From Arthrobacter sp. SLBN-83 (GTDB lineage Bacteria; Actinomycetota; Actinomycetes; Actinomycetales; Micrococcaceae): a DNA stretch of 64,000 nt. Under the pieces are notes generated by a model, which saw nothing but the letters and a program-made list of their open reading frames with translations, was not told the origin of the DNA and did no database searches. Shown here one piece after another: positions 42,327 to 51,265 of the stretch (its first letter is position 1; each line of letters starts with the position of its first letter). A program made the translations under genes and the position numbers. Location: NCBI RefSeq assembly GCF_006715285.1, contig NZ_VFMX01000001.1, forward strand, positions 2,356,001-2,420,000, read 5' to 3'.

Positions 42327-43505
42327 ATGTCAGTGCCAGATCTCCCGGCGGCGTCCGAAACGGGCCTTATCGCCGGACGCAAGCATGCCCTGGACGGGCT
42401 CCGGACCGTCGCCGTAGCGGGCGTGTTCTTCTTCCATACCGCCACCGAGTCGATGCCCGGCGGGTCCATAGGCGTGGACGTGTTCTTCACCCTCAGCGGC
42501 TTCGTGATCACGCTGCTGATCATGAAGGAACGGCTCGCCACCGGCCGGCTCCACCTTGGCATCTTCTACGCCAAGCGCCTGGCCCGGCTCTGGCCGGCAC
42601 TGTTGGCGCTCTGCGCGGTGATCCTCGCCGTCGGCTTCCTGTTCCCTGCCTCAGGCTGGGGCGGGCAGGCGGGGTTTGTCCTTCCCGCTGCCGCCTACGT
42701 GATGAACCTGGCGCACTTCGGCATGTTCGGTGACTCCATCGCCGGAGAGACCCTCGGCCCCACGTGGACCCTGGCCGTTGAGGAACAGTTCTACCTGGTG
42801 TGGCCGCTGCTGCTGCTGGTGATGCTGCGGTTCTGGAAGGTCCGCACCACAGCCTTCGCCACAGTGGCCCTGGCCGCCGGCTTCGTGCTGAACCGGTTCC
42901 TGCTGGTGAATGCCGGCGAACCACTGGACCGGATCTACAACGGGCCGGACACCCGCGCCGACGAACTGCTGATCGGCTGCGCCCTCGCCCTGCTGTCCAC
43001 CGCCGTCCGCCAGGGCTCGCGGCTGCACAATGCCTTGCTGTCGGTGTCCCGCTGGGCCGCGCCCCTGGCCGGCACCGCCCTCTTGGCCGCGCTGTTCCTG
43101 CTGAAGGAACCGGACGCCCCCGGCACTTGGTTCAACGTGTTCTGGACGGTTGGCCCCACCGCACTCGCACTGCTGTCCGCCGTGCTGGTCGGCTCCCTGG
43201 TCCTCCAGCCGGCCGGCTTCCTGTCACGCATCTTCAGCCACCCCTGGCTGGCCCGCCCCGGCCGCGACCTGTCCTACGGAATGTACCTCTGGCACCTGCC
43301 GGTCTACCTACTGCTGATGCCGCTGATCCCGGCGTTGCCGCTCCGGATCGCCCTAACGGCAGCCCTCACTGTGCTGCTGGCCTTCACGTCCTTCCGCTGG
43401 GTTGAGCGTCCGCTGCGCCGCTGGGCGAACAAAAGGCTGGATCCCGCCGTCGTGCCTTCCACGCCCGAGTCCTCCAAGGCACCCGTGGGGGCATCAGCGG
43501 GCTAA
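42327..43505 (+). CDS. Acyltransferase 3 family membrane protein
   Basis: 392 residues from ATG 42327 with GGAAAG upstream. About ten helices. The family signature HALDGLRTVAVAGVFFFHT is at the start, with GSIGVDVFFTLSGFVITLLIMKE and WTLAVEEQFYLVWPLLLL. It transfers acyl groups to a sugar or lipid in the envelope; the substrate is unknown. The C-terminus is a short Pro/Ser tail without an SGNH domain. Confidence 0.9.
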   Translation: MSVPDLPAASETGLIAGRKHALDGLRTVAVAGVFFFHTATESMPGGSIGVDVFFTLSGFVITLLIMKERLATGRLHLGIFYAKRLARLWPALLALCAVILAVGFLFPASGWGGQAGFVLPAAAYVMNLAHFGMFGDSIAGETLGPTWTLAVEEQFYLVWPLLLLVMLRFWKVRTTAFATVALAAGFVLNRFLLVNAGEPLDRIYNGPDTRADELLIGCALALLSTAVRQGSRLHNALLSVSRWAAPLAGTALLAALFLLKEPDAPGTWFNVFWTVGPTALALLSAVLVGSLVLQPAGFLSRIFSHPWLARPGRDLSYGMYLWHLPVYLLLMPLIPALPLRIALTAALTVLLAFTSFRWVERPLRRWANKRLDPAVVPSTPESSKAPVGASAG

Positions 43506-43536
43506 AGCGTTCGGCTGACCTGAGCCGCCCGCGAGA

Positions 43537-44454
43537 TTAGTGCGGGATGCTTTCCTGGTCGCGGTGGGCGGCGGGCTCGATCTGGAAGGTGGAGTGCTCC
43601 ACGCTGACGTCGAAGTCCTGGGCCACGCAGCGCTGCAGGTCCGCCAGGATGGTGGCCGAATGGCCGTCGCGCATGCACCCGTCCTGCACGGTGACGTGTG
43701 CGGACAGGACCGGCACGCCCGAGGCCACCAGGGAGGCGTGCAGGTCGTGGACGTCGATGACATGCGGCAGCGCCAGGATGTGCCGGCGGACCTCGGCCAG
43801 GTCCAGGCCCGGGGGAGTGCTCTCCATCAGCACGTTCACCGTGTCCCGTAACAGCTTCAGCGTGCGCGGGATGATCAGCACACCGATGAGCAGGGAGACG
43901 ACGGCGTCCGCCCGGGTCCAGCCCGTCATGGCAATGACCAGCGCGGCCACGATCACGGCAATGGAGCCGAGGGCATCGTTGAGCACCTCAAGGAATGCGG
44001 CCTTCATGTTGAAGCTGTGGTGGCGGCCGGAGGCGAGCACCAGCAGTCCCACGGCGTTGCCGGCGAGGCCAATGACGCCGAACCACAGCATCAGCGAACC
44101 GCCCACTTCCGGCGGCTCCAACAGGCGGCGGATGCCCTCGACGATGACGAAGCCGCCCACCCCCAGCAGCAGGGCGGCCTGCCCGGCAGCCGCGAGGATC
44201 TCGGCGCGCTTGTAGCCCCAGGTGCGCCTGAACGTTGGCGGCTTCAGGGCCAGCGACGCCGCAATCACGGCAATCAACAGCCCGGCGGAATCGGTGAACA
44301 TGTGTCCGGCGTCGGCCAGCAGGGCCAAGCTGCCGGTGAGGACCGTTCCCACGATCTCAGCCACCATCACCGTGAACGTGATGGCGAAAACCAGCAACAG
44401 CTTCCCCCGCTGGCTGTGGGCATCCATGCCCCCGTGGCTGTGGTCGTGGCCCAT
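43537..44454 (-). CDS. czcD: Cation diffusion facilitator (Zn/Co/Cd efflux)
   Basis: 305 residues with a His-rich start (GHDHSHGGMDAHSQ). Helices include LLLVFAITFTVMVAEIVGTVLTGSLALLADAGHMFTDSAGLLIAVIAASLA, with the HMFTD site, and the HHSFNMKAAFLEVLNDALGSIAVIVAALV pair. The soluble C-terminal domain has VIDVHDLHA and CVAQDFDVSVEHSTFQIE, as in CzcD/ZitB types. It is the last gene of the CmtR-linked metal operon. Confidence 0.92.
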   Translation of the reverse strand: MGHDHSHGGMDAHSQRGKLLLVFAITFTVMVAEIVGTVLTGSLALLADAGHMFTDSAGLLIAVIAASLALKPPTFRRTWGYKRAEILAAAGQAALLLGVGGFVIVEGIRRLLEPPEVGGSLMLWFGVIGLAGNAVGLLVLASGRHHSFNMKAAFLEVLNDALGSIAVIVAALVIAMTGWTRADAVVSLLIGVLIIPRTLKLLRDTVNVLMESTPPGLDLAEVRRHILALPHVIDVHDLHASLVASGVPVLSAHVTVQDGCMRDGHSATILADLQRCVAQDFDVSVEHSTFQIEPAAHRDQESIPH

Positions 44455-44456
44455 GG

Positions 44457-45200
44457 TCAGCCTTTCCTGATGGTCGGCAGGCCCAGCGGTTGCGGGTTGG
44501 CGGAAGGTGAATCAGGGATGGAGGCGGCGCAGCCTGGGCAGCAGCCGTCCTGTTCTTCGCCGGCTTCCGCCGGGTGCGGGACCGCGCAGCAGGCGTCCCC
44601 GCGCCATGCATTGATGCCTTCCCGGACGGCGATGCCCGCGATGACCAGTGCCGCGCCGGCGTCGGCCCACCACCAGCCCAGGGTGCTGTTGAGGACCAGG
44701 CCCACCAGCAGCACGGCTGAGAGGTAAGTGCACAGCAGCGTCTGCTTGGAGTCCGCCACGGCCGTCCTGGACCCGAGTTCCCGCCCGGCCCGGCGCTGCG
44801 CCCAGGACAGGACAGGCATGATGACCAGGCTGAGTGCAGCGATCACGATGCCCGGCACCGAGTGCTGCGCTTCCCCGCCGCCGGCCAGGGACCGGACGGA
44901 ATCGGCGGCCACGAACGCGGCCAGGGCGAAGAACGACACGGCAATGATCCGCAGCGTCAGGTGCTCGCGCCGCTCGGGATCCTTGGCGGAGAACTGCCAG
45001 GACAGTGCCAGCGCGGACCCTACTTCGATCACGGAGTCCAGGCCGAACCCGATTAGCGCGGCTGAATCGGCTGCGCCGCCGGCCCACAGCGCCACGATGG
45101 CCTCGACGACGTTGTACGTGATGGTGGCCGCCGCGAAGAGCCTGATCCGCCGGGTCAGTACTCTCCGCCTCTCCATGCCTGGCAGGCTGGGGGCGGTCAT
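44457..45200 (-). CDS. CDF-family metal transporter with cysteine-rich C-terminus
   Basis: 247 residues from ATG 45200, overlapping the sensor stop. Helical segments RLFAAATITYNVVEAIVALWAGG, SAALIGFGLDSVIEVGSALALSW, and DSKQTLLCTYLSAVLLVGLVLNS are CDF-like with metal-site Asp residues. Unusually, there is no cytoplasmic domain but a tail with RGDACCAVPHPAEAGEEQDGCCPGCAAS, five cysteines clustered as CC and CCPGC, like a metal-binding tail. Also seen in CmtR-associated transporters. Confidence 0.78.
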   Translation of the reverse strand: MTAPSLPGMERRRVLTRRIRLFAAATITYNVVEAIVALWAGGAADSAALIGFGLDSVIEVGSALALSWQFSAKDPERREHLTLRIIAVSFFALAAFVAADSVRSLAGGGEAQHSVPGIVIAALSLVIMPVLSWAQRRAGRELGSRTAVADSKQTLLCTYLSAVLLVGLVLNSTLGWWWADAGAALVIAGIAVREGINAWRGDACCAVPHPAEAGEEQDGCCPGCAASIPDSPSANPQPLGLPTIRKG

Positions 45201-45523
45201 GCCAGGCACTCCCCATCAGGCGCGCAGCAGGCAGGATCAACAGCAAGGACCACGCTCAGCAGGTCCTTGATGGCGTGCCCGATCCGCGCATCCGCCAGCT
45301 CATAGCGGCTCCGCCGCCCGTCCGGCACAGCAACAACCAGGCCGCAGCCGCGCAGGCAGGTCAGGTGGTTGGACATGCTTTGCCGGGATACGGCCAGGTT
45401 GTCCGCCAGATCCGAGGGGTAGGACGGCGCCTCCGCAAGGGCCAGCAGCACGCGGGCACGGGTGGGGTCCGATACCGCGTAGCCGAAGCGGGCCAGCACC
45501 GGGGCATGGGTGAGGGTCTGCAT
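45197..45523 (-). CDS. cmtR: ArsR/SmtB-family sensor, CmtR-like (Cd/Pb)
   Basis: 108 residues, winged helix DPTRARVLLALAEAPSYPSDLADNLAVSRQSMSNHLTCLRGCGLVV. The recognition-helix pair C-x-x-x-C in LTCLRGCG matches Cys57 and Cys61 of M. tuberculosis CmtR, and DPACCAPDGEC near the C-terminus supplies the third thiol (CmtR Cys102). It starts the operon with two CDF transporters. Repression relieved by Cd or Pb is expected from the family. Confidence 0.85.
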   Translation of the reverse strand: MQTLTHAPVLARFGYAVSDPTRARVLLALAEAPSYPSDLADNLAVSRQSMSNHLTCLRGCGLVVAVPDGRRSRYELADARIGHAIKDLLSVVLAVDPACCAPDGECLA

Positions 45524-45533
45524 GTTCCCAAAG

Positions 45534-45549
45534 TACAGCTCTGACTGTA
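45534..45549. promoter_or_regulatory. Candidate CmtR operator
   Basis: Inverted repeat TACAG-6-CTGTA (45534-45538 and 45545-45549), 11 bp upstream of the start codon of the sensor. This would cover the promoter of the leftward operon. Short arms, so tentative. Confidence 0.35.
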
Positions 45550-45569
45550 TTCAGGCAAAGCTGGATTCT

Positions 45570-45632
45570 CCGCGAGATGGCAGTTAGCGGCAGTTCGGGC
45601 GCCCGGGATTGCCGCGAACTGCCATCTCGCGG
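45570..45632. repeat. Large imperfect palindrome beside the LCP gene stop
   Basis: 23-base arms (45570-45592 and 45610-45632) with 22 matches: CCGCGAGATGGCAGTT then AGCGGCA on the left, TGCCGCGAACTG on the right. The right arm begins 4 bp after the LCP stop codon. It can act as that gene's terminator hairpin, though the following T tract is poor; the AACTGCCATCTCGCGG unit looks like a dispersed repeat. Confidence 0.7.
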
Positions 45633-45636
45633 GCTG

Positions 45637-47169
45637 CTATCCCAGCGGGTTGGCCGACTGGCACTTCTGGTCGCTGCCGGTCTGCGCCACCACGCTTCCG
45701 GAAGAATCAGCGGACGACGGCGGTGCCGCGGGTTTGGTGCCTGAGGCAAAGTCCGTGCCGGCGTACAGTTGCACACCCTGGATGTTGGCAACCTGCTGGA
45801 TGCTGCTGGCCGGCAGGCCGAACAGCGCGGCAACGTCGGCAGCCACGTCCTCGAACCCGGCGGAGTAGTACACCATGGTCTGGCCCTGCGCCTGCGCCGG
45901 CAACTGGGTGAGCTTGGTGAACCCGGCGTCGGACAGCAGCCCGGCGATCGCCTTGCTGCGGCCCGTTACGCCGGTGCCGTTGGCGATGGAGACGGGCTGC
46001 AGCGACTTGTCATAGGCAGGTGCCGCGGGCGTCGCCGGAGTCTCAGGTGCTGCCGGGGCAGGCTGGCTGAGGTCCGGACTGTTGCGCAGCGCCTTGAAGA
46101 AATTGGACGCAGCGGGTTCATCCAGGGCCAGCCGGTTGGGGTCCTGCGGCGAGGGAACGGTGGGGGTGGTGATGAAGTTGATGTTGGCCGGATCGATGTT
46201 CTTCAGCCGGTTGGCGATGGTCAGCAGGGAGGGGACCGAGGCCAGGCCGGAATCCACCGTCAGGTTCTTGGTGATGGTGTCGGCGATGGTCAGCACTTTT
46301 TGCGGGTTGCCAAGGGTGCCTTCCGACTTGAGCTTGCGGCTGAGCGAGGCAAGGAAGCCCTGCTGCGCCTGGATGCGGCCCAGGTCACCGCCGTTGGCGA
46401 ACGCGTGCCGGGTCCGCAGGAAGGCCAGCGCCTGGTCGCCCTGCACCTGGGAGGTTCCGGCCGGCAGGTTCAGGTGCGAATCGGGATCGTTGACGGCTTC
46501 GGTAACGCAGACCTCCACGCCGCCCACCGCGTTGGACAGCTCCTTGACGGCGTTGAAGTCCGCCATCATGAAGTGGTCCACCTCAAGGCCCGTCAGCTTG
46601 TTCACCGTGTCCACGGCACAGCCGATTCCGGCCTGGGCCATGGCGCTGTTGATCATGGCGCTCTTTTGCTCGGGATACGTCTGGTTGGTCTTGGAGTCCG
46701 TGCAGGCCGGAACATCCACCAGCAGGTCCCGGGGGAAGCTGATGACGTTGACGTGCTTGTTGTCCGCGGAGATGTCCAGCAGCATCATCACGTCAGACTG
46801 CCCGTAGCCGGAGGACTGGTCCGCCGTACCGTATTGGCTGTTGCTGCCGCTCCGCGTGTCCGAGCCCAGCACCAGGATCTGCAGCCGGTCCGTGCTGTCA
46901 TTCACGGCCCCTTCGGTCCGCTCCCCGCCCGCGGACAGCTGTGAGGTGCTGATGTTGGACTGCAGGCGCCAGGCCCAGTAGCCGCCGAAGGCCAGGACGC
47001 CCAGAAGCAGGACGGAAACCACGGCCGTGAGGGCCTTGACCCAGCGCGGGGCGCGGACGAGTGGCCTGCTGTGGCGGGAACTGGCGGCATACAGCTCACC
47101 TTGGCCAGGGTAGGCAAGGGGGCTGGAGCTTTCCTGTTCCGGGCCGGGGGATTTTCTGGAACCGAACAC
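45637..47169 (-). CDS. LytR-CpsA-Psr family wall-polymer ligase with LytR_C domain
   Basis: 510 residues. Cytoplasmic start, one helix WVKALTAVVSVLLLGVLAFGGYWAW, LCP domain with LQILVLGSDTRSGSNSQ, QSDVMMLLDISADNKHVNVISFPRDLLV and LAFLRTRHAFANGGDLGRIQAQQGFL, the Asp and Arg cluster of LCP phosphotransferases. A Pro/Ala linker then leads to a C-terminal LytR_C domain with SIANGTGVTGRSKAIAGLL. It attaches undecaprenyl-linked polymers to peptidoglycan. Confidence 0.92.
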   Translation of the reverse strand: MFGSRKSPGPEQESSSPLAYPGQGELYAASSRHSRPLVRAPRWVKALTAVVSVLLLGVLAFGGYWAWRLQSNISTSQLSAGGERTEGAVNDSTDRLQILVLGSDTRSGSNSQYGTADQSSGYGQSDVMMLLDISADNKHVNVISFPRDLLVDVPACTDSKTNQTYPEQKSAMINSAMAQAGIGCAVDTVNKLTGLEVDHFMMADFNAVKELSNAVGGVEVCVTEAVNDPDSHLNLPAGTSQVQGDQALAFLRTRHAFANGGDLGRIQAQQGFLASLSRKLKSEGTLGNPQKVLTIADTITKNLTVDSGLASVPSLLTIANRLKNIDPANINFITTPTVPSPQDPNRLALDEPAASNFFKALRNSPDLSQPAPAAPETPATPAAPAYDKSLQPVSIANGTGVTGRSKAIAGLLSDAGFTKLTQLPAQAQGQTMVYYSAGFEDVAADVAALFGLPASSIQQVANIQGVQLYAGTDFASGTKPAAPPSSADSSGSVVAQTGSDQKCQSANPLG

Positions 47170-47372
47170 GACAAAAGGACCTTCGGGAGGGGACAGGTTT
47201 CCGCCACTTTACAGGCCGAAGCTGGCAATTCGCCTAGAACCCTTGACTTGTCGGGTGTCCCCGCGTCCCTCAGTGCCGGGGTGGGCGTACTCTTTCTTCT
47301 CGGCGGTAACCGCCCGGGCGTCGGGCCCGGCCCTGCGGGAAACCCCGGGTGTGCAGGCCGAGGAACGGACAG

Positions 47373-48713
47373 ATGAGTACAGGACAGAAGCAACGTGTAA
47401 CGCGTCCTCCTGCCCGGCGCGGGCTGGGCAAACTGGCGGTGTGGCTGGAAGACGACTCGCCGGGCCGCCTGCGGCCGCTGATCCTGGCCGTGGTGCTCAC
47501 GCTCTCGGCGATCGGACTCGTGGAGGTGGCGTCGGCGTCGTCCGTGGAATCCGTGGCGGCAGGAAACAATCCGTACGATCTTCCCCTGAAGCAGGCCATG
47601 TGGACCGTGGCCGGCGTGGTGCTCATGCTGGTGCTGGCCCGGATGCCCCTGCGGCGGATCCGGTGGCTGGCCTGGCCGATGCTGATCGGTTCCCTGTTTG
47701 CCCTGGTGCTGGTGTTCACGCCGCTGGGCATGACAGTGAACGGCAACCGGAACTGGATCAGCGTGGGTGGTTTCACCGCGCAGCCGTCCGAGTTCGCCAA
47801 GCTCTCGCTGATTGTGTGGGGAGCCTGGATCCTGGACCGGAAGCAGGCCCTGCTGGGGCAGTGGAAGCACGCGGTCATGCCGCTGGCACCGGCCGGCGGG
47901 CTGATTATGGCCATCGTGGCGCTGGGGCACGACCTTGGCACCACTTTGATCATCATGATGATCCTGGCCGCCACCATGTTCTACGGCGGCGTTCGGATGA
48001 AAGTTTTCTCCGTGGCCGGGCTGATCTGCGTGGCGGCAGCCCTGGTGCTTGCGGCCACCAGCGGCAACAGGATGGGTCGGATCTCCTCGTGGCTGGGCAT
48101 GGGATCCGACGAGGATGCGCAGGGCATGGGCTACCAGGCGCAGCACGGCGCGTACGCCCTGGCTTCGGGCAGCTGGTTCGGTGTGGGCCTGGGGCAGAGC
48201 CGGCAGAAGTGGAACTGGATCCCGGAAGCGCACAACGACTTCATCTTCTCCATCCTGGGCGAGGAACTCGGCCTTGCCGGAACGCTGCTGGTGCTGGGCC
48301 TGTTCGCCACCCTGGCCATCGCCGTGTTCAAGACCATCGCCCGGACCACGGATACGTTCTCCCGGATCGTGGCCTGCAGCGTGATCACCTGGATCCTGGG
48401 GCAGGCGGTGATCAACATTTCCATGGTCAGCGGGCTGCTGCCCGTGATTGGCGTGCCGCTACCGTTTATCTCCTACGGCGGGTCGGCGATGGTGTCCTCC
48501 CTGGCGGGAATCGGGGTGATCCTTGCGGTGACGCGTCCGGAAGGTACTGTTCCTCCCGCCCGTCCCGGCACCCGCCTTGGCCAAGCCCTCCGTCGCGGTG
48601 CCGGGTCCAAGCACGCTGCGCGGAAACGCTCGGGCTCAACCCGGGTTGGGTCTGACCGTGCCGGGTCCAACGGTGCCGTGAAGCAGGCCCGGGAGCATGC
48701 GCACCAGCGGTAG
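47373..48713 (+). CDS. FtsW/RodA/SpoVE family peptidoglycan glycosyltransferase
   Basis: 446 residues from ATG 47373 with GAGGAAC upstream. About ten helices; SEDS signatures include GNRNWISVGGFTAQPSEFAKLSLIVWGAWIL, the PEAHNDFIFSILGEELGLAGTLLVL loop with catalytic Asp, and LPFISYGGSAMVSSLAGIGVILAV. An Arg/Ser-rich C-terminal tail is present. Which divisome or elongasome partner it serves is not clear; it is divergent from the LCP gene and overlaps the transporter downstream by 17 bp. Confidence 0.9.
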   Translation: MSTGQKQRVTRPPARRGLGKLAVWLEDDSPGRLRPLILAVVLTLSAIGLVEVASASSVESVAAGNNPYDLPLKQAMWTVAGVVLMLVLARMPLRRIRWLAWPMLIGSLFALVLVFTPLGMTVNGNRNWISVGGFTAQPSEFAKLSLIVWGAWILDRKQALLGQWKHAVMPLAPAGGLIMAIVALGHDLGTTLIIMMILAATMFYGGVRMKVFSVAGLICVAAALVLAATSGNRMGRISSWLGMGSDEDAQGMGYQAQHGAYALASGSWFGVGLGQSRQKWNWIPEAHNDFIFSILGEELGLAGTLLVLGLFATLAIAVFKTIARTTDTFSRIVACSVITWILGQAVINISMVSGLLPVIGVPLPFISYGGSAMVSSLAGIGVILAVTRPEGTVPPARPGTRLGQALRRGAGSKHAARKRSGSTRVGSDRAGSNGAVKQAREHAHQR

Positions 48714-50001
48714 CGCCGGGGGTACCCTTCCCGCAGCGCCGATGACCGCCATTCGCTTCATCCTGGCCTTCGGGATTGTCAGTGCGCTGATGGACATGGT
48801 GTACGAGGGTGCGCGCAGCGTCACCGGCCCGTTCCTTGGCGCGCTGGGGGCATCGGCGCTCCTGATCAGCGTCGTCACCGGTGCCGGTGAGGCCGTGGCC
48901 CTGGTCTTCCGCCTGGTGTTTGGGCGGCTGGCCGACCGGCCCGCGCTGCGGTGGTCGCTCGCCATTAGCGGTTATGCCCTGACCGCGGTTTCCGTGCCCC
49001 TGCTCGGGATCACCGACGCACTCTGGATTGCCTGCCTGCTGGTCCTGGCCGAGCGTCTGGGCAAGGCGGTGAGGAGCCCGGCGAAGGACACCATGCTCGC
49101 GGAGGCCGGTTCCGCGCTGGGCAGGGGAAAAGCGTTCGCGCTGCATGAGGCGCTGGACCAGGTGGGCGCGTTGGTGGGGCCGCTGCTGGTGGGGGTGGCC
49201 CTGGCGCTTTCCGGCAACTACGGGCCCGGGTTCCTGCTGCTGGCTGTGCCCGGACTGGCCGCCATGCTGGTCTTGTTCTGGCTGAAGCGCAGGGTTCCTG
49301 ATCCTGCCGTTTACGAGCTCGCTGCCCTGCAGCCTGATGCGCTGAAGCCGGCCGGCGTGGAGCCGGCTGCGGCGGAACCTCTTGATGGGGCACCCCTTGA
49401 CGTGGAGGCCGGGGAGGCCACCCGCGTTCCTGGCAACGCGGCTGGAATGCCGCGCCAGTACTGGCTCTACGCTGTGTTCAGCAGCCTGACGATGTTCGGC
49501 TACGCCACGTTCGGGCTGCTCTCATTCCACCTGGTGGCCACCGGGCTCCTGCCGCCGGCGCTGGTCCCTGTGCTTTACGCCGCGGCCATGGGTGTGGACG
49601 CCGTGGCAGCCCTGGTCTCCGGCTGGCTTTTTGACCGGGTGGGGCTGCGGGTCCTCCTGGTCCTGCCGGTGCTGGCCGCCGCAGTCCCGTGGCTGGGTTT
49701 CAGCAACAACACGGCGCTCGCGGTGGCAGGAGTGCTGGTGTGGGGAGCGGCGATGGGCGTTCAGGAAAGCACCATGCGCGCCGGCGTGGCGGGACTCGCT
49801 CCTGCAGCCCGGCGGGGGAGTGCCTACGGCATGTTCACCGCCTGCTACGGACTGGCCTGGCTGGCCGGCAGCTTCCTCATTGGCCTGCTGTACGAGCAGT
49901 CGATCTTCGCGCTTGCCGTTACCGTCACGGTGGTGCAGGCAGCCGCATTGGTGATCTTCGCCGTCGTCCGTCCTGGCGACTCCCGGGACTTGACTGCTTA
50001 G
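48697..50001 (+). CDS. Major facilitator superfamily transporter
   Basis: 434 residues from ATG 48697, overlapping the FtsW gene; ATG 48742 is an alternative but without a ribosome binding site. Twelve helices, the MFS loop 2-3 signature FGRLADRPALRWSL and loop 8-9 DRVGLRVLL, and TPR-poor central linker with Ala/Glu/Pro (EPAAAEPLDGAPLDVEAGEA). Substrate unknown. The stop codon overlaps the convergent small gene at 49998. Confidence 0.85.
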   Translation: MRTSGSAGGTLPAAPMTAIRFILAFGIVSALMDMVYEGARSVTGPFLGALGASALLISVVTGAGEAVALVFRLVFGRLADRPALRWSLAISGYALTAVSVPLLGITDALWIACLLVLAERLGKAVRSPAKDTMLAEAGSALGRGKAFALHEALDQVGALVGPLLVGVALALSGNYGPGFLLLAVPGLAAMLVLFWLKRRVPDPAVYELAALQPDALKPAGVEPAAAEPLDGAPLDVEAGEATRVPGNAAGMPRQYWLYAVFSSLTMFGYATFGLLSFHLVATGLLPPALVPVLYAAAMGVDAVAALVSGWLFDRVGLRVLLVLPVLAAAVPWLGFSNNTALAVAGVLVWGAAMGVQESTMRAGVAGLAPAARRGSAYGMFTACYGLAWLAGSFLIGLLYEQSIFALAVTVTVVQAAALVIFAVVRPGDSRDLTA

Positions 50002-50144
50002 GCGACCGCCCCCGCAGCGTCCGGGCACTCGGCGCAGCGGACGTCCGCAACCAGGGAGCCGGCGTCGTCCTTTTGGAAATGGGTGACGTGATTGGTGGTC
50101 CTGCCGCACGTGGGGCAGAAGCTCTGGCTTTGTTTAGTCCACAT
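49998..50144 (-). CDS. 48-residue zinc-ribbon protein
   Basis: Starts MWTKQSQSFCPTCGRTTNHV and ends CAECPDAAGAVA; CPTC at residues 10-13 and CAEC at 37-40 form a CxxC...CxxC zinc ribbon. The TATTAT box lies only 7 bases upstream of ATG 50144 and no ribosome binding site is visible, so the mRNA may be leaderless. It overlaps the transporter stop by 4 bp, tail to tail. No family recognised. Confidence 0.6.
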   Translation of the reverse strand: MWTKQSQSFCPTCGRTTNHVTHFQKDDAGSLVADVRCAECPDAAGAVA

Positions 50145-50320
50145 GCATGAATAATACGGAACGCCGTTATAAAGAGAAGATCAGGGGTCAAAGTATGTGG
50201 ATCCCCGCAGATTTCCTTAACCGGATCTTGACCAAATGTGCTGGCGATCCTTCAGAAAACGCTGAGTTTCACCGCGTAGCTTGGGCTCATCACGCAGTTA
50301 CAGGGAAGGGGCGCAGGACA

Positions 50321-50425
50321 ATGACCATTACCGATTACTTCATGGCCCTTGGCGGCATGCTGGCTTCACTCGGTTGCGCAGGACTGGTGGCGGCTGGGGT
50401 TATCCGGGCACGGGCGCGCCACTAG
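50321..50425 (+). CDS. 34-residue membrane microprotein
   Basis: MTITDYFMALGGMLASLGCA then GLVAAGVIRARARH. One hydrophobic helix with a basic tail, preceded by GGGAAGGGG and CAGGACA. A longer reading to ATG 50147 exists but is less likely, because its N-terminal part is polar. Possibly a small membrane regulator. No family recognised. Confidence 0.45.
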   Translation: MTITDYFMALGGMLASLGCAGLVAAGVIRARARH

Positions 50426-50482
50426 GCCGCGGTCACCAGGCCGGGCAACCAGGACCTTGCCGCAAAGTTTGTACACCAGTTT

Positions 50483-51265
50483 CTAGGCGATGGCCGGAGG
50501 CTCGAAACGGGTTCCGGGCGCGCCGCTGGGCATGGCACGGAGGATGCTGTCCGCGACGCTGCGGACTTTGAGGTTGCGGTTCCTGGACGTGCCAGCCAGC
50601 TTGCTGAAGGCCTCTGTGTAGGAGCAGCGGTTCTGCGCCATGAGTACTCCGCAGGCAACGTCGATGCTGGTCCGGCTCTCCAGTACCTGCTTCAGGTTAT
50701 CGCCGGCACGGATGACGCCGTGGACGTCCAGTGCCAGCTTCAAGCTGTGCGACGCCACCCCGGCGAACCAGGCCGCTTCATCAACAACCTTCGCCGTGAA
50801 CCCAATATTGGGTGGGGCCAGGAAGACCAGGGCGGCGGCTGAACCGGGTTTCAGGTCCAGGGGAAGGGCAAGGGCTGCGCCGTAGCCGCTGTCCACCATA
50901 CGCCTCCGGTAGGCCTGCCAGCGGGCGCCTGCCTGGTTGATCACCGTTGGAGCAGCCAGGGCGGAACCCAACGCTGTGGGACCATCCCCGTGTTCGTCCT
51001 CTGACGCTGCCAGGCCGGCCGCGACCGGTGAGCTTCCGGCGGAGGCAGGACAGGACCGCTGCCGGTGCAGCACTGCGGCGCACTCGATCGCCGCACCTGC
51101 CGCGGTACTGACCCAGTGGGCTGCAGCATCGGCGAGTATCTGCAGGGACCCTGCCTCGCCGTCGGCCCCTGTGACCAAATCCAGCAGGAACCCGTGCCGC
51201 TCCGGCCCACTGTTGTTTGTCGGGTCAACTGCCACCGACACACACCCCCATTCGATTACGCCCAC
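50483..51265 (-). CDS. GAF-ANTAR regulator with degenerate ANTAR
   Basis: 260 residues from GTG 51265; a later GTG 51241 is possible. GAF domain at 40-175 (AHWVSTAAGAAIECAAVLHRQ, LALPLDLKPGSAAALVFLA), then ANTAR DNLKQVLESRTSIDVACGVLMAQNRCSYTEAFSKLAGTSRNRNLKVRSVADSIL at 190-245. Member of the ANTAR group in this window. Divergent from the MarR gene. Confidence 0.82.
   Translation of the reverse strand: MGVIEWGCVSVAVDPTNNSGPERHGFLLDLVTGADGEAGSLQILADAAAHWVSTAAGAAIECAAVLHRQRSCPASAGSSPVAAGLAASEDEHGDGPTALGSALAAPTVINQAGARWQAYRRRMVDSGYGAALALPLDLKPGSAAALVFLAPPNIGFTAKVVDEAAWFAGVASHSLKLALDVHGVIRAGDNLKQVLESRTSIDVACGVLMAQNRCSYTEAFSKLAGTSRNRNLKVRSVADSILRAMPSGAPGTRFEPPAIA

Noticed and set aside
45769-46944. 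391-residue plus-strand ORF inside the LCP gene
   Set aside because: Antisense to a full LCP/LytR_C protein; composition typical of a shadow frame.
50147-50425. 92-residue ORF from ATG 50147 as the gene for the 34-residue microprotein
   Set aside because: Its first part is polar and lacks support; GGGAAGG precedes the internal ATG 50321 instead.
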